Assembly (NCBI RefSeq): GCF_017353515.1 | Contig: NZ_JAFMPY010000013.1 | Coordinates: 1 to 64,000, forward strand | Direction of reading: 5' to 3' | DNA length: 64,000 nt | Origin: Jiella sonneratiae | GTDB lineage: Bacteria; Pseudomonadota; Alphaproteobacteria; Rhizobiales; Rhizobiaceae | Part shown: piece by piece, positions 18,101-27,229 of the stretch | Layout of the letters: the number at the start of each line of letters is the position of its first letter | Position numbering within the stretch: the stretch's first letter is position 1 | The notes under the pieces: model-generated | Told to the model about the DNA's origin: nothing | Databases searched by the model: none | Seen by the model: only the letters and a program-made list of their open reading frames with translations | Program-made: the position numbers and the translations under genes

Positions 18101-18309
18101 GCGCCGACGCCGAGACGCGCGCGCCGATGGCGATCGCGGTGATCGGCGGCCTCGTCTCCTCGACGCTGCTCAGCCTCGTCTATGTGCCGGTGGTCTACAC
18201 GATCGTCGACGATCTCGAGCGGGTCCTCGGCCGCTGGCTCGGCAGGCTCCTGCCGACGGACGACCGGACCCCGTCGGGCGGCGCCGGGGCGGCAGCGCCG
18301 GCCGAATAG
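15187..18309 (+). CDS. RND-family efflux pump, inner-membrane transporter
   Basis: The 1040-residue product has full AcrB/MdtC-like length, twelve membrane segments and two large periplasmic loops. Proton-relay residues are visible: GILVDDAIVEIENI with Asp400/Asp401, and the partner lysine (Lys919) in GIAAKNSILLVEYA. The N-terminus (WAIRHPLPTIVLFLALAICG) is typical of HAE-1 pumps. It starts at GTG 15187, overlapping the adaptor stop (GTGA), so the two are co-translated. No outer-membrane channel or local regulator is adjacent. Drug, heavy metal or lipid substrates cannot be separated from sequence alone. Confidence 0.9.
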   Translation: MKNVSAWAIRHPLPTIVLFLALAICGAWGFTQLRVNNMPDIDFPMVKVTVAETGAAPTELETQVTDLVENSVATISNVESVSSTISEGSSVTSIEFKLGTDLIEATDDVQNAVDDIQSQLPDAAETPVVSRVEAGDNAILTYVVDAPGMKPDELSWYVDEDVSKALLGVEGVSKIERSGGVDRAILVKLDPARIDAYGTTVAAVTKALAAQNLDQAGGRTVIGGTEQSVRTLGSAGSIAELAATPITVGSGKSVRLSDLGQVVDGWEEPRSRARLNGKEVVSFEVYSAKGSSQIGVTKAARAAVQAMDAADPKVSFTEVTSSSDFVQESYDAAIEALWLGALLAVAVVFLFLRDVRATIVAATALPMSLVPTFFVMEWLDLSLNNITLLALSLVVGILVDDAIVEIENIVRHMRQSGRSAYEAAIEAADEIGLAVVATTATIVAVFLPVGFMPGIPGKMFVSFAIAVCVSVGFSLVVARLLTPLMGAYLVKAGHGSTEEDTPRWVPAYLALLRQALRFRWLTALIGVAFFAGSVYVALGLPTEFMPSSDRGRSLVAVELVPGSRLEETDAVVKRVSAVLEKQPEVESVFASIGTASEGGGGPQRNTTASVNSATVTANLVDRDARSVSQQAFEKRLSGAFDDIPGARIQFGADDQSGAKVKITLAGADGKKLAETANALAAEMRDVPGLLNPISDAAAAKPELVVTPDKQRMAAFGITASDVATLLSVATIGADEASLAKYSLGDRQVYVVPTLSDDARGDLDRIKALKIAGTSASVPLGSIADFGFGAGPTTITHYDGERTASVEAELSGITLGEAEKAVKALPAMRDLPAGIHEKAQGDAKRMNEMFSGFEMAMITGVLLMFATLALLFNSFLQPITILTALPLSIGGAFGFLWLTGSAVAISVLIGVLLLMGIAAKNSILLVEYAIVARREGTSRFEALMEAAQKRARPIVMTSIAMGAGMAPLALGFGADAETRAPMAIAVIGGLVSSTLLSLVYVPVVYTIVDDLERVLGRWLGRLLPTDDRTPSGGAGAAAPAE

Positions 18310-18461
18310 GCCGCGCCGGCGCGACCCGGTTCACAGGTCTTTGCCAGCGGGCGAAGACGCCGACGCGTCCGCCCGTTGAACACATCCGGATTTTCAATGC
18401 GACGCCAGAGGCTTGGATCCGGAACCGAGAGTCGCTTCCAGCGCCTCCTGGTCTCATACGG

Positions 18462-18492
18462 TTTCCGGCAGATCACTTCGTGATGCCGGAAA
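18462..18492. terminator. Strong hairpin between convergent RND pump and ccrM genes
   Basis: The arms TTTCCGGC-AG-ATCAC and GTGATGCCGGAAA pair around a TTC loop, with a two-base bulge. A second, weaker dyad (GATACGAGCCCCGCT against AGCGGATCTCGTCTC, three mismatches) lies at 18518-18554. There is no T-tract on either side, so this may be a dispersed palindrome rather than a classical intrinsic terminator. Confidence 0.45.
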
Positions 18493-18552
18493 AGACGCTC
18501 ATTCGCCGCGCGGGCTTGATACGAGCCCCGCTGTGATCGAGCGGATCTCGTC

Positions 18553-19734
<1,182 letters not shown>

Positions 19735-19963
19735 TTACCGAACAGCGTAAACAATCGATAAAGTCTGCAGAACATGTCGACCGGCGGCGCCAAGGCCGCA
19801 GCTTTGGCGGGACGACGCGGGCGGACCGCGCATCCCCGGGCCTCGCGCAGGCCCGATGGCAGTTTGCCGCATCATCCCGCCATGCTAACCCGCTTGGCCG
19901 AAAACGCCGATCATCGCTCGCCGCGGCGAGCGACACCCTCCAAGGCGCCGAGAAAGGATCATC

Positions 19964-20644
19964 ATGGGCCACCCACAGCTCCTCATCTTCGACTGCGACG
20001 GCGTCCTGATCGATTCCGAGATCATCGCGGCGAAAGTCCAATGCGAGCTGCTCGGCGAGGAGGGGATCGAGATCGACGCAGGCGAGATCGCGGCGCGATT
20101 CGCCGGCCTCACGTGGCCGACGATCGTCGAGCGGCTGGGCGAAGAGACCGGACGGCGGTTTTCCGCGGCCTTCATGAAGCGCGTCGACGAGGAGATCGAC
20201 CGGCGGCTCGCCACCGAGGCCGAAGAGATCGCCGGCGCCCACGAGATGCTCGACAGGCTTGAGATGGCCCGCTGCATCTGCTCGAATTCGACCGCCCACC
20301 GCCTCGAACTCGAACTCGACCACGTCGGCCTGTGGGACCGGTTCCGTCCCTACGTCTTCTCCGCGGTCGACGTCGGCAAGGCCAAGCCCGCGCCGGACGT
20401 CTTCCTGCACGCCCTGAGCGTGTTCGGCGTTCCGGCCGACAGGGCGATCGTCCTCGAGGATTCGGTCCATGGCGTCGCCGGCGCCCGGGCGGCGGGCTGC
20501 CGCGTCGTCGGCTTCACCGGCGCCGGGCACAGCTATCCCGGCCACGCCGACGCCCTGACCGAGGCCGGTGCCGAGACCGTCATCAAGCGTCTCGCCGATT
20601 TCCCGGCGCTGGTCGAGGTTCTCGCCGCCTGGCAGGATGCCTGA
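19964..20644 (+). CDS. HAD-superfamily phosphatase, subfamily IA
   Basis: The 226-residue product has the HAD nucleophile motif FDCDGVLID (Asp10, Asp12) at the N-terminus, motif II around ICSNSTAHRL, motif III lysine in VGKAKPAPDVF, and motif IV VLEDSVHGVAGARAAG. The small helical cap of type IA hydrolases lies between motifs I and II. It resembles beta-phosphoglucomutase/phosphoglycolate-type enzymes. The substrate is unknown. It is divergent from ccrM. ATG 19964 has AAAGGA upstream. Confidence 0.85.
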   Translation: MGHPQLLIFDCDGVLIDSEIIAAKVQCELLGEEGIEIDAGEIAARFAGLTWPTIVERLGEETGRRFSAAFMKRVDEEIDRRLATEAEEIAGAHEMLDRLEMARCICSNSTAHRLELELDHVGLWDRFRPYVFSAVDVGKAKPAPDVFLHALSVFGVPADRAIVLEDSVHGVAGARAAGCRVVGFTGAGHSYPGHADALTEAGAETVIKRLADFPALVEVLAAWQDA

Positions 20645-20944
20645 TCTTCCGCCCGCGGGACGGTTCTTTCCAACTATACTTAGCTGATATTTTGCCCAGA
20701 TCGCCGCATTCGCGCGATCGATTGGCATTCCTGTGCATATATTATGCTTGACGCATCGTTTCCCTAAGCAACTTTTGAGTCTTTGACTGAGCCTTTGCGC
20801 TGCAGGTCGACGAGGGGTTTATTAAGATATTTTTCTACAATTAGGACGTAATTTAATTTCGCCCCTCCACGCGGCAAGCCAGCAATAACATCAGTCGGCT
20901 TTACATTGGTTCGGGTTTATCCGCGTCCCCACAAGAGAACGAAG
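20645..20944. promoter_or_regulatory. AT-rich leader region upstream of chemotaxis gene
   Basis: This 300-base region is clearly richer in A+T than the rest of the window (for example TTATTAAGATATTTTTC near 20820-20840). It holds a GANTC site (GAGTC near 20776) and several -35-like TTGAC hexamers (TTGACG near 20748, TTGACT near 20782). No single promoter is convincing. The base composition itself is the evidence that this is the control region for the downstream gene. Confidence 0.4.
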
Positions 20945-22732
20945 ATGTCGCTTCCCTTTCGCCGTAGCAATCTCGCAGGTCAGAAGATCGCCGCCCTGGA
21001 CGCCCTGCGCGCCAATGTGATGATCGCCGACGCCAAGCTGAACATCTCCTACATGAATCCGGAACTCGAGCGCCTGCTGCGCCAGGCCGAGCCGGAGCTC
21101 AAGCGTGAGTTGCCGCGGTTCAACGTCGATACGCTGGTCGGCGCCAACATCGACATCTTCCACAAGAACCCGGGCCATCAGCGCAACATGCTGGCGGGCC
21201 TGCAGCGTCCGCATGCCGCGACGATCAAGGTCGGCGGCCGGGTGTTCGATCTGCTGGTCACCCCGCTTCGCGACGGCAACACGACGACGGGCTTCGTCGT
21301 CGAATGGGCGGACGCCAAGGAACGGCTCGAGAACCTCGACTATTCTGGCCAGATCACGGCGGTCAAACGCTCGCAGGCGGTCATCGAATTTTCGACCGAC
21401 GGCACCATCCTCACCGCCAACGACAATTTCCTGACGACGATGGGCTACAAGCTCGACGAGATCGCCGGCAAACACCATTCGATGTTCGTCGAACCCGGCT
21501 ATCGCGACAGCCAGGCCTATCGCGAATTCTGGGAAGAGCTCAGGGCCGGCCGTTACCAGGCGGCGGAATACCGCCGCTTCGGCAAGGGCGGCGCCGAGGT
21601 CTGGATCCAGGGTTCCTACAACCCGATCCTCGACGCGTCCGGCAAGGTCACCAAGGTCGTCAAATACGCCGTCGACGTCACCCAGCGCGTCAAGGCCGTC
21701 GCCGAGATCGGCTCGGCCCTCGCCGCGCTCGCCGAGGGCAAGCTCGACCGCCGCATCGCCGTGCCGCTGACGCCGGAACTCGACAAGGTGCGCGAGGACT
21801 TCAACCAGGCGCTGGAGGGTCTCGAAAGCGCCATGGGCCAGGTGAAGGCGGCGACGACCACCATCGGCGAGGGCATGAGCGAGATCAACACCGCGGCCAA
21901 CGACCTGTCGCAGCGCACCGAGCAGCAGGCCGCGAGCCTGGAACAGACCGTCGCGGCGCTGTCGGAGATCACCCGCGGCATCAACGCCACCGCCGCCGAC
22001 GCGGTGAAGGCCAACCAGGCGACGACGACGGCGCTGCGCGACGCCGAGAACGGCGGCACGGTGGTCGCGCAGGCGGTCAATGCGATGAGCGCCATCGAAG
22101 GCTCCTCGCAGAAGATCTCGCAGATCATCGGGGTGATCGACGAGATCGCCTTCCAGACCAACCTCCTCGCCCTCAACGCCGGCGTCGAGGCGGCGCGGGC
22201 GGGCGAGGCCGGCAAGGGTTTCGCCGTCGTCGCCCAGGAAGTTCGGGCGCTCGCCCAGCGCTCCGCCGAAGCGGCCAAGGAGATCAAGGGCCTGATCATG
22301 ACCTCGTCCGAACAGGTCGAGAGCGGCGTGCAGCTCGCCCGCGCCTCCGGCAAGAGCCTCGAGGAGATCGTCGCCCGCGTCCAGGAGGTGAGCCAGCTCG
22401 TCGCCGAGATCGCCCGCAGCGCCGACCAGCAGGCCGGGACGCTGCGCGAGGTCTCGACCGCCGCCGACCAGATGGACAAGGTGACCCAGCAGAACGCCGC
22501 GATGGTCGAGGAGACGACGGCGGCCGCGCGCAACCTCAGCGTCGAGACCGAGCAGCTCGGGACGCTGATGCAGCGCTTCCGGACCGCCGCGGACGCAAGC
22601 GTCGCCGCCCGCCGTCCCGCCCCGCGACCGGCCGCGGCCCGGCCGCGCCCGGCCAACCAGTCCCGCCCGGCGACGGCCGGCAACACCGCCCTGAAGGCGG
22701 CGCCGAGCGAGGAGAGCTGGACGGAATTCTGA
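20945..22732 (+). CDS. Soluble methyl-accepting chemotaxis protein with two PAS domains
   Basis: The 595-residue product has two PAS domains (about 12-115 and 125-240), a HAMP-like linker (about 250-300) and a full signalling domain. Its hairpin tip reads [22 protein letters not shown] followed by [19 protein letters not shown] see no membrane segment, so the receptor should be cytoplasmic and may sense an internal ligand or redox state. After an Ala/Pro/Arg-rich linker it ends ESWTEF, matching the W-x-x-F pattern of C-terminal CheR/CheB tethers. ATG 20945 follows GAGAACGAAG. No che or flagellar genes are near. Confidence 0.88.
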   Translation: MSLPFRRSNLAGQKIAALDALRANVMIADAKLNISYMNPELERLLRQAEPELKRELPRFNVDTLVGANIDIFHKNPGHQRNMLAGLQRPHAATIKVGGRVFDLLVTPLRDGNTTTGFVVEWADAKERLENLDYSGQITAVKRSQAVIEFSTDGTILTANDNFLTTMGYKLDEIAGKHHSMFVEPGYRDSQAYREFWEELRAGRYQAAEYRRFGKGGAEVWIQGSYNPILDASGKVTKVVKYAVDVTQRVKAVAEIGSALAALAEGKLDRRIAVPLTPELDKVREDFNQALEGLESAMGQVKAATTTIGEGMSEINTAANDLSQRTEQQAASLEQTVAALSEITRGINATAADAVKANQATTTALRDAENGGTVVAQAVNAMSAIEGSSQKISQIIGVIDEIAFQTNLLALNAGVEAARAGEAGKGFAVVAQEVRALAQRSAEAAKEIKGLIMTSSEQVESGVQLARASGKSLEEIVARVQEVSQLVAEIARSADQQAGTLREVSTAADQMDKVTQQNAAMVEETTAAARNLSVETEQLGTLMQRFRTAADASVAARRPAPRPAAARPRPANQSRPATAGNTALKAAPSEESWTEF

Positions 22733-22792
22733 GCCGGCCCGGCATCCGCAAAGGCAGGGCGGCACGCCCCGATCGTCCCTGCCCCGCCGCAC

Positions 22793-22820
22793 GGCCGCCG
22801 CAAGGCGGCCGGCGGCTCCT
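22793..22820 (+). terminator. Terminator-like GCAA-loop hairpin after chemotaxis gene
   Basis: GGCCGCC (22793-22799), tetraloop GCAA and GGCGGCC (22804-22810) form a stable stem 60 bases past the stop. A pyrimidine-rich CTCCTTCTTCGTTC follows. It would serve the rightward chemotaxis gene; the converging lipoprotein gene ends at 22828. Confidence 0.5.
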
Positions 22821-22827
22821 TCTTCGT

Positions 22828-23483
22828 TCAGGTGATGACGGGCCCCCGCGGCAGGCCCCCCCCGTGTAGCCACCGCCCAGCATAGGCGGCCCCTCGTCGA
22901 AGCCCGCATAGACGATGATGCCGCCCTTGGCGGGCGGGATCAGGATCTCGTCGTCGACATAGCGGAAGCTGCGGGACGCCGCCCCCTTCTCGACCGAGAG
23001 CGGCAGCTTGCCGAGTTTCGAATAGATCACCCCGTCCTGGCCGACGACGGCGATGCGGATCGGCAGTTCCACGCCGCGGGTCTTGGCGGCGCGGCCGGGC
23101 ATCAGCCGGCCCTCGACGCCGACGGTGATCTTCAGCTTGCCGCCGACGATGCGGCAATCGCGCTTTGCATTGACGATCACCGCCTGATAGTCGAGTGCAT
23201 CCCCGTCCTTCTTCTGGAGCGTCGAGGTTCCCTCGCGGATCGAGGCCTGCGGGCAGTAGCGTGCTTCGCCGCCCACGGCCTCCGCCTTCCTGGTGGCGTC
23301 GCCGGCGGCAGGATCGGCGCTCGCGACGTCGGCCGAGGCGGCGGTGTCGGCGGCGGCCGGCTCGGATGCCGCGGCGGGCGGGCCGAGATCGGTGTTCTCG
23401 ATCCTGTCGGCCGTGGTGCAGGCGGCGAGGCTTGCCGCAAACGCTGCGACGAAGAGGCTCCGGATGACCGGCACGGTATGCAT
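22828..23483 (-). CDS. Putative lipoprotein of unknown function with apparent frameshift at a G8 run
   Basis: The leftward gene begins MHTVPVIRSLFVAAFAASLAACTT, a lipoprotein signal with lipobox (LAAC). After an Ala/Asp-rich linker comes a globular domain (ARYCPQASIREGTSTL, IVGGKLKITVGVEGRLMPG, SRSFRYVDDEILIP, IIVYAGFDEGP). At 22856-22863 the coding strand has eight G residues. In the frame as given, translation continues about 320 bases antisense into the chemotaxis gene. One extra G, or a -1 slip, gives GGGLPRGPVIT and a stop at 22828, which is the expected end. The gene is probably intact apart from a sequence indel or slippage. I do not recognise a function. Confidence 0.65.
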
Positions 23484-23612
23484 CGCTGGGTTCTTCCCTT
23501 ACTGTGACGGGCCGTTCTATATCAGCCGGACATCGGATAGGCGACCCGACCGCCGGCGGGCAAGCCGGGCGGCCGCGGTTCCACCGCCGGTCCGGCAGGG
23601 AGTTTTGACCAC

Positions 23613-25028
23613 GTGAGGTATCTGAGTACGCGCGGCGAGGCCGAAATCCTCGGCTTTTCCGACGTCCTTCTGAAGGGGCTCGCCAGCGATGGCGGGCTCT
23701 ATCTGCCGGAAAGCTGGCCCAGCCTTTCCCATGCGGAGATCGAGGCCTTCGCCGGCCGGCCCTATGCCGACGTCGCCGAGGCGGTCTTCCGCCCCTTCGT
23801 CGGCGACGACATCGCCCCGGCGGCGCTGCGCGCCATGATCGACGAGGCCTACCGGACCTTCCCGCACCCCGCCGTCGCGCCGCTGGTGCAGCTCGGGCCG
23901 GCGCATTTCGTCCTCGAGCTCTTCCACGGCCCGACGCTCGCCTTCAAGGACGTCGCCATGCAGCTGATCGCGCGGCTGATGGATCACGTCCTGAAGGAGC
24001 GGGGCCAGCGCGCCACCATCGTCGGCGCCACCTCCGGCGACACCGGCGGCGCCGCCATCGCCGCCTTCGCCGGCTCCGAGCGCACCGACCTCTTCATCCT
24101 CTTCCCCAACGGCCGCGTCTCGCCGGTGCAGCAGCGCCAGATGACGACCTCCGGCGTCGACAACGTCCATGCCGTCGCCGTCGACGGGCATTTCGACGAC
24201 TGCCAGGCGCTGGTGAAGGCGATGTTCAACGACCGCAGGTTCCGCGACGAGGTGGCGCTGTCGGGCGTCAACTCGATCAACTGGGGCCGGATCATGGCCC
24301 AGATCGTCTACTACTTCACCAGCGCGGCGAGCCTCGGCGCGCCGCACCGGAAGATCTCCTTCACCGTGCCGACCGGCAATTTCGGCGACGTCTTCGCCGG
24401 CTATGCGGCCCTGCGCATGGGCCTGCCGGTCGAGAAGCTGGTGATCGCCACCAATGCCAACGACATCCTGGCGCGCAGCCTCGCGACCGGGCGCTACGAG
24501 ACCGGCGAGGTCCATGCGACGATGTCGCCTTCGATGGACATCCAGGTCTCGTCGAATTTCGAGCGGCTGATCTTCGAGGCGAGCGGCCGCGACGCCGCGC
24601 TTGTGCGCCGGCTGATGGCCGGCCTTTCCCAGTCCGGCGGCTTCGACCTACCGCCCGAGCTGCTGCAGACCATGCTTTCGACCTTCGCGGCCGGGACCAG
24701 CGACGAGGCGGCGACCGCCGCGACGATCCGCCGGGTGCTGGAGGAGACGGCCTGCCTGCTCGATCCGCACACGGCCGTCGCCGTCGGCGTTGCCGAAACG
24801 ACGGACACGCCGCCCGACACGGCGATGATCACCCTCGCCACCGCCCATCCGGCGAAGTTCCCGGAGGCGGTGAAGCGCGCCTGCGGGCGCGAGCCGGCAT
24901 TGCCGCCGGCGCATGCCGGGCTGATGGAAAAGGCCGAGCGCTTCGACCGGCTGCCCGCCGAGCTCGCCGCGGTCGAGGACTACATCCGGGCGCGAACCCG
25001 CGCCGCAACCGCAGGAGCAAGGCCATGA
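23613..25028 (+). CDS. thrC: Threonine synthase
   Basis: The 471-residue PLP enzyme converts O-phosphohomoserine to threonine. The cofactor lysine is Lys112 in GPTLAFKDVAMQL, and the phosphate/PLP-binding GATSGDTGGAAI lies near residue 139. The N-terminus MRYLSTRGEAEILGFSDVLLKGLASDGGLYLPE is typical of the long bacterial/fungal ThrC class. It starts at GTG 23613. Its stop overlaps the ATG of the M16 peptidase gene (25025-25028). Homoserine kinase (thrB) lies about 10 kb away in another cluster. Confidence 0.94.
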   Translation: MRYLSTRGEAEILGFSDVLLKGLASDGGLYLPESWPSLSHAEIEAFAGRPYADVAEAVFRPFVGDDIAPAALRAMIDEAYRTFPHPAVAPLVQLGPAHFVLELFHGPTLAFKDVAMQLIARLMDHVLKERGQRATIVGATSGDTGGAAIAAFAGSERTDLFILFPNGRVSPVQQRQMTTSGVDNVHAVAVDGHFDDCQALVKAMFNDRRFRDEVALSGVNSINWGRIMAQIVYYFTSAASLGAPHRKISFTVPTGNFGDVFAGYAALRMGLPVEKLVIATNANDILARSLATGRYETGEVHATMSPSMDIQVSSNFERLIFEASGRDAALVRRLMAGLSQSGGFDLPPELLQTMLSTFAAGTSDEAATAATIRRVLEETACLLDPHTAVAVGVAETTDTPPDTAMITLATAHPAKFPEAVKRACGREPALPPAHAGLMEKAERFDRLPAELAAVEDYIRARTRAATAGARP

Positions 25029-26326
25029 GCGTCGAGGTCACCCGGCTGGCCAACGGCCTCACCATCGCGACCGAGACCATGCCGACGCTGGAAAGCGCCG
25101 CGCTCGGCATCTGGGTGAAGGCCGGCGCCCGCGACGAGACCGCGGGCGAGCACGGCATCGCCCATCTTCTCGAACACATGGCCTTCAAGGGCACCAGCCG
25201 GCGCACGGCGCGGCAGATCGCCGAGGAGATCGAGGACGTCGGCGGCGACCTCAACGCCGCGACCAGCGTCGAGACGACCTCCTACTACGCCCGCGTCCTC
25301 AAGGACGACGTGCCGCTGGCGATCGACATCCTCACCGACATCCTGGTCGATTCCCGCTTCGACGAGGCCGAGCTCGAGCGCGAGCAGCAGGTGATACTGC
25401 AGGAGATCGGAGCCGCCGAGGACACGCCCGACGACATCGTCTTCGACCATTTCCAGCAGGCCGCCTTCGCCGACCAGATCATCGGCCGGCCGATCCTCGG
25501 CACCCGCCAGACGGTGCGCTCCTTCACGCCGGACGATCTGAGAGCCTATCTCGCCCGCCACTACGGCCCGGACCGGATGGTGGTGGCAGCCGCCGGCGCG
25601 GTCTCCCACGACGCCGTCGTGCGGCAGGTCGCCGAGGCGCTCGGCGCCGACGCCGCGCCGGCGCCGCCGGCCGCCGAGGCGCGCAGCCCGGCGACCTATG
25701 TCGGCGGCGAGCACCGCCAGGAACGCGACCTCATGGACGCGCAAATGGTCCTCGGCTTCGAGGGCCGGCCCTATTACGCCCGCGACTTCTACGCCAGCCA
25801 GGTGTTGTCGCTGATCCTCGGCGGCGGCATGTCGTCCCGGCTCTTCCAGGAAGTGCGCGAGCGCCGCGGCCTCTGCTACGCCATCTACGCCTTCCACTGG
25901 AGCTTCTCCGACTCGGGCGTCTTCGGCGTCCATGCCGCGACCGGCGAGGAGGAACTCGCCGAACTCGCCCCGGTCATCGTCGACGAGCTCGTCGCGGCGG
26001 CGGAGGGAATCACCGACGCCGAGGTGACCCGGGCACGGGCGCAGATGCGCGCGAGCCTCCTGATGTCGCAGGAAAGCCCGGCCTCGCGCGCCGGCCAGAT
26101 CGCCCGGCAGCTGATGTTCAACGGCGAGGTCATCCCCAACGAGGACCTGATCGCCCGGCTCGACGCGATCACCGCGCCGCGCCTCGCCGATCTCGCGGGG
26201 CGGACCTTCACCGGCTCGTCGCCGACGCTGGCGGCCATCGGTCCGGTGTCGCGGCTGCCCTCCATGGCCGATCTCGGCGAGCGCCTCGCCGGCCGGCCGC
26301 CGTTGCGGGCCGCCGCCGGGCGATGA
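25025..26326 (+). CDS. M16-family zinc metallopeptidase (mitochondrial processing peptidase-like)
   Basis: The 433-residue product has the inverted zinc motif HLLEH (residues 47-51) in HGIAHLLEHMAFKGT, and the third-ligand region IEDVGGDLNAATSVETTSYYARV. The C-terminal domain includes the Arg/Tyr region GGGMSSRLFQEVRERRGLCYAIYA. This single-chain M16B type is often called PqqL- or MPP-like and is a regular neighbour of thrC in alphaproteobacteria. It starts with an ATGA overlap with thrC and ends with an ATGA overlap with the acetyltransferase. Confidence 0.92.
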   Translation: MSVEVTRLANGLTIATETMPTLESAALGIWVKAGARDETAGEHGIAHLLEHMAFKGTSRRTARQIAEEIEDVGGDLNAATSVETTSYYARVLKDDVPLAIDILTDILVDSRFDEAELEREQQVILQEIGAAEDTPDDIVFDHFQQAAFADQIIGRPILGTRQTVRSFTPDDLRAYLARHYGPDRMVVAAAGAVSHDAVVRQVAEALGADAAPAPPAAEARSPATYVGGEHRQERDLMDAQMVLGFEGRPYYARDFYASQVLSLILGGGMSSRLFQEVRERRGLCYAIYAFHWSFSDSGVFGVHAATGEEELAELAPVIVDELVAAAEGITDAEVTRARAQMRASLLMSQESPASRAGQIARQLMFNGEVIPNEDLIARLDAITAPRLADLAGRTFTGSSPTLAAIGPVSRLPSMADLGERLAGRPPLRAAAGR

Positions 26327-27060
26327 GGCGCTTCGCTCTTGCGGGCGCCCGATCTTCTCGGCTAACCGGCTTCGACGCCGCATGCCATCGTATTCATCTC
26401 TCGTCGCGCGCCATGGGCCTGATCGATCATCTCAGCCGGCCGAACGTTCCCGTCCTGACCGGCGATGGCGTCGTGCTGCGGCTGCCGCGCCGCGCCGACT
26501 TCGCCGCCTGGCGGGCCCTGCGCGAGGAGAGCCGGGAGTTCCTGACCCCCTGGGAGCCGGTATGGACGAGCGACGAACTCACCTACGCCTCGTTCCGCCG
26601 CCGCGTCGTCCGCTACAATCAGGAGGCCCGGGAGGCGAGCAGCTACAGCTTCTTCCTGTTCGACGCAGACGAGACGACGCTGATGGGCGGGATCAGCGTC
26701 GGCCACATCCGGCGCGGCGTCGCGCAGGCCTGCACCCTCGGCTACTGGATGGGCCAGCGCTTCGCCGGCCACGGCCACATGCGGCGCGCCGTCGAGGCGG
26801 TGAAGCTCTTCGCCTTCGAGGTCGAGGGGCTGCACCGGATCGAGGCAGCATGCCTGCCGAGCAACCAGCGCTCGATCGGCCTTCTGGAGCGCTGCGGCTT
26901 CACCCGCGAGGGCCATCTGCGCGGCTATCTCAAGATCGCCGGAAAATGGGAAGATCATTGCCTCTACGCCATCCTCGCCGAAGAATGGTCGCGCGCCGCG
27001 GCGGCGCGGGGGCGGAGCGCGCCGGCCCTGCGGGCGGGCATCGTCGAGATGAACGGATGA
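26323..27060 (+). CDS. GNAT-family N-acetyltransferase, RimJ/RimL-like
   Basis: The GNAT core runs from about residue 35: LTGDGVVLRLPRRADFAAW, then LGYWMGQRFAGHGHMRRAV (acetyl-CoA loop) and CLPSNQRSIGLLERCGFTREG, ending LRGYLKIAGKWEDHCLYAIL. This is the RimJ/RimL pattern, whose members acetylate protein N-termini or small molecules. The ATG at 26323 overlaps the peptidase stop, implying coupling. The first 30 residues are unlike the family, and ATG 26413 (MGLIDHLSRPNVP) is a plausible alternative start. The substrate is unknown. Confidence 0.85.
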   Translation: MRRFALAGARSSRLTGFDAACHRIHLSSRAMGLIDHLSRPNVPVLTGDGVVLRLPRRADFAAWRALREESREFLTPWEPVWTSDELTYASFRRRVVRYNQEAREASSYSFFLFDADETTLMGGISVGHIRRGVAQACTLGYWMGQRFAGHGHMRRAVEAVKLFAFEVEGLHRIEAACLPSNQRSIGLLERCGFTREGHLRGYLKIAGKWEDHCLYAILAEEWSRAAAARGRSAPALRAGIVEMNG

Positions 27061-27229
27061 TTGCAGCTTCACCACAGTGCCGAAAACTGCGACAATCCGG
27101 ACCGGCGGGGGCAATCATGGCGACGGAGCTGATGCAGGCGAGACTGAGAGCAGCGGGCACGACGAGCGGGAACTTTCACCGGTGACCGATGGACGGGCTG
27201 TAGCAGCCGACAGGAAGGCGCCGCCGGCA

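Noticed and set aside
19735-19775. CtrA-like site upstream of ccrM
   Set aside because: The GGTTACC and GTAA elements do not fit TTAA-N7-TTAA spacing.
22536-22827. C-terminal tail of the lipoprotein reading frame running antisense into the chemotaxis gene
   Set aside because: The tail is Arg/Pro/Ser-rich and appears only after the G8 frame break. A one-base change gives a natural stop at 22828.
20891-22909. Long antisense frame opposite the chemotaxis gene
   Set aside because: It follows the helical repeat periodicity of the receptor on the other strand and has no recognisable protein feature.
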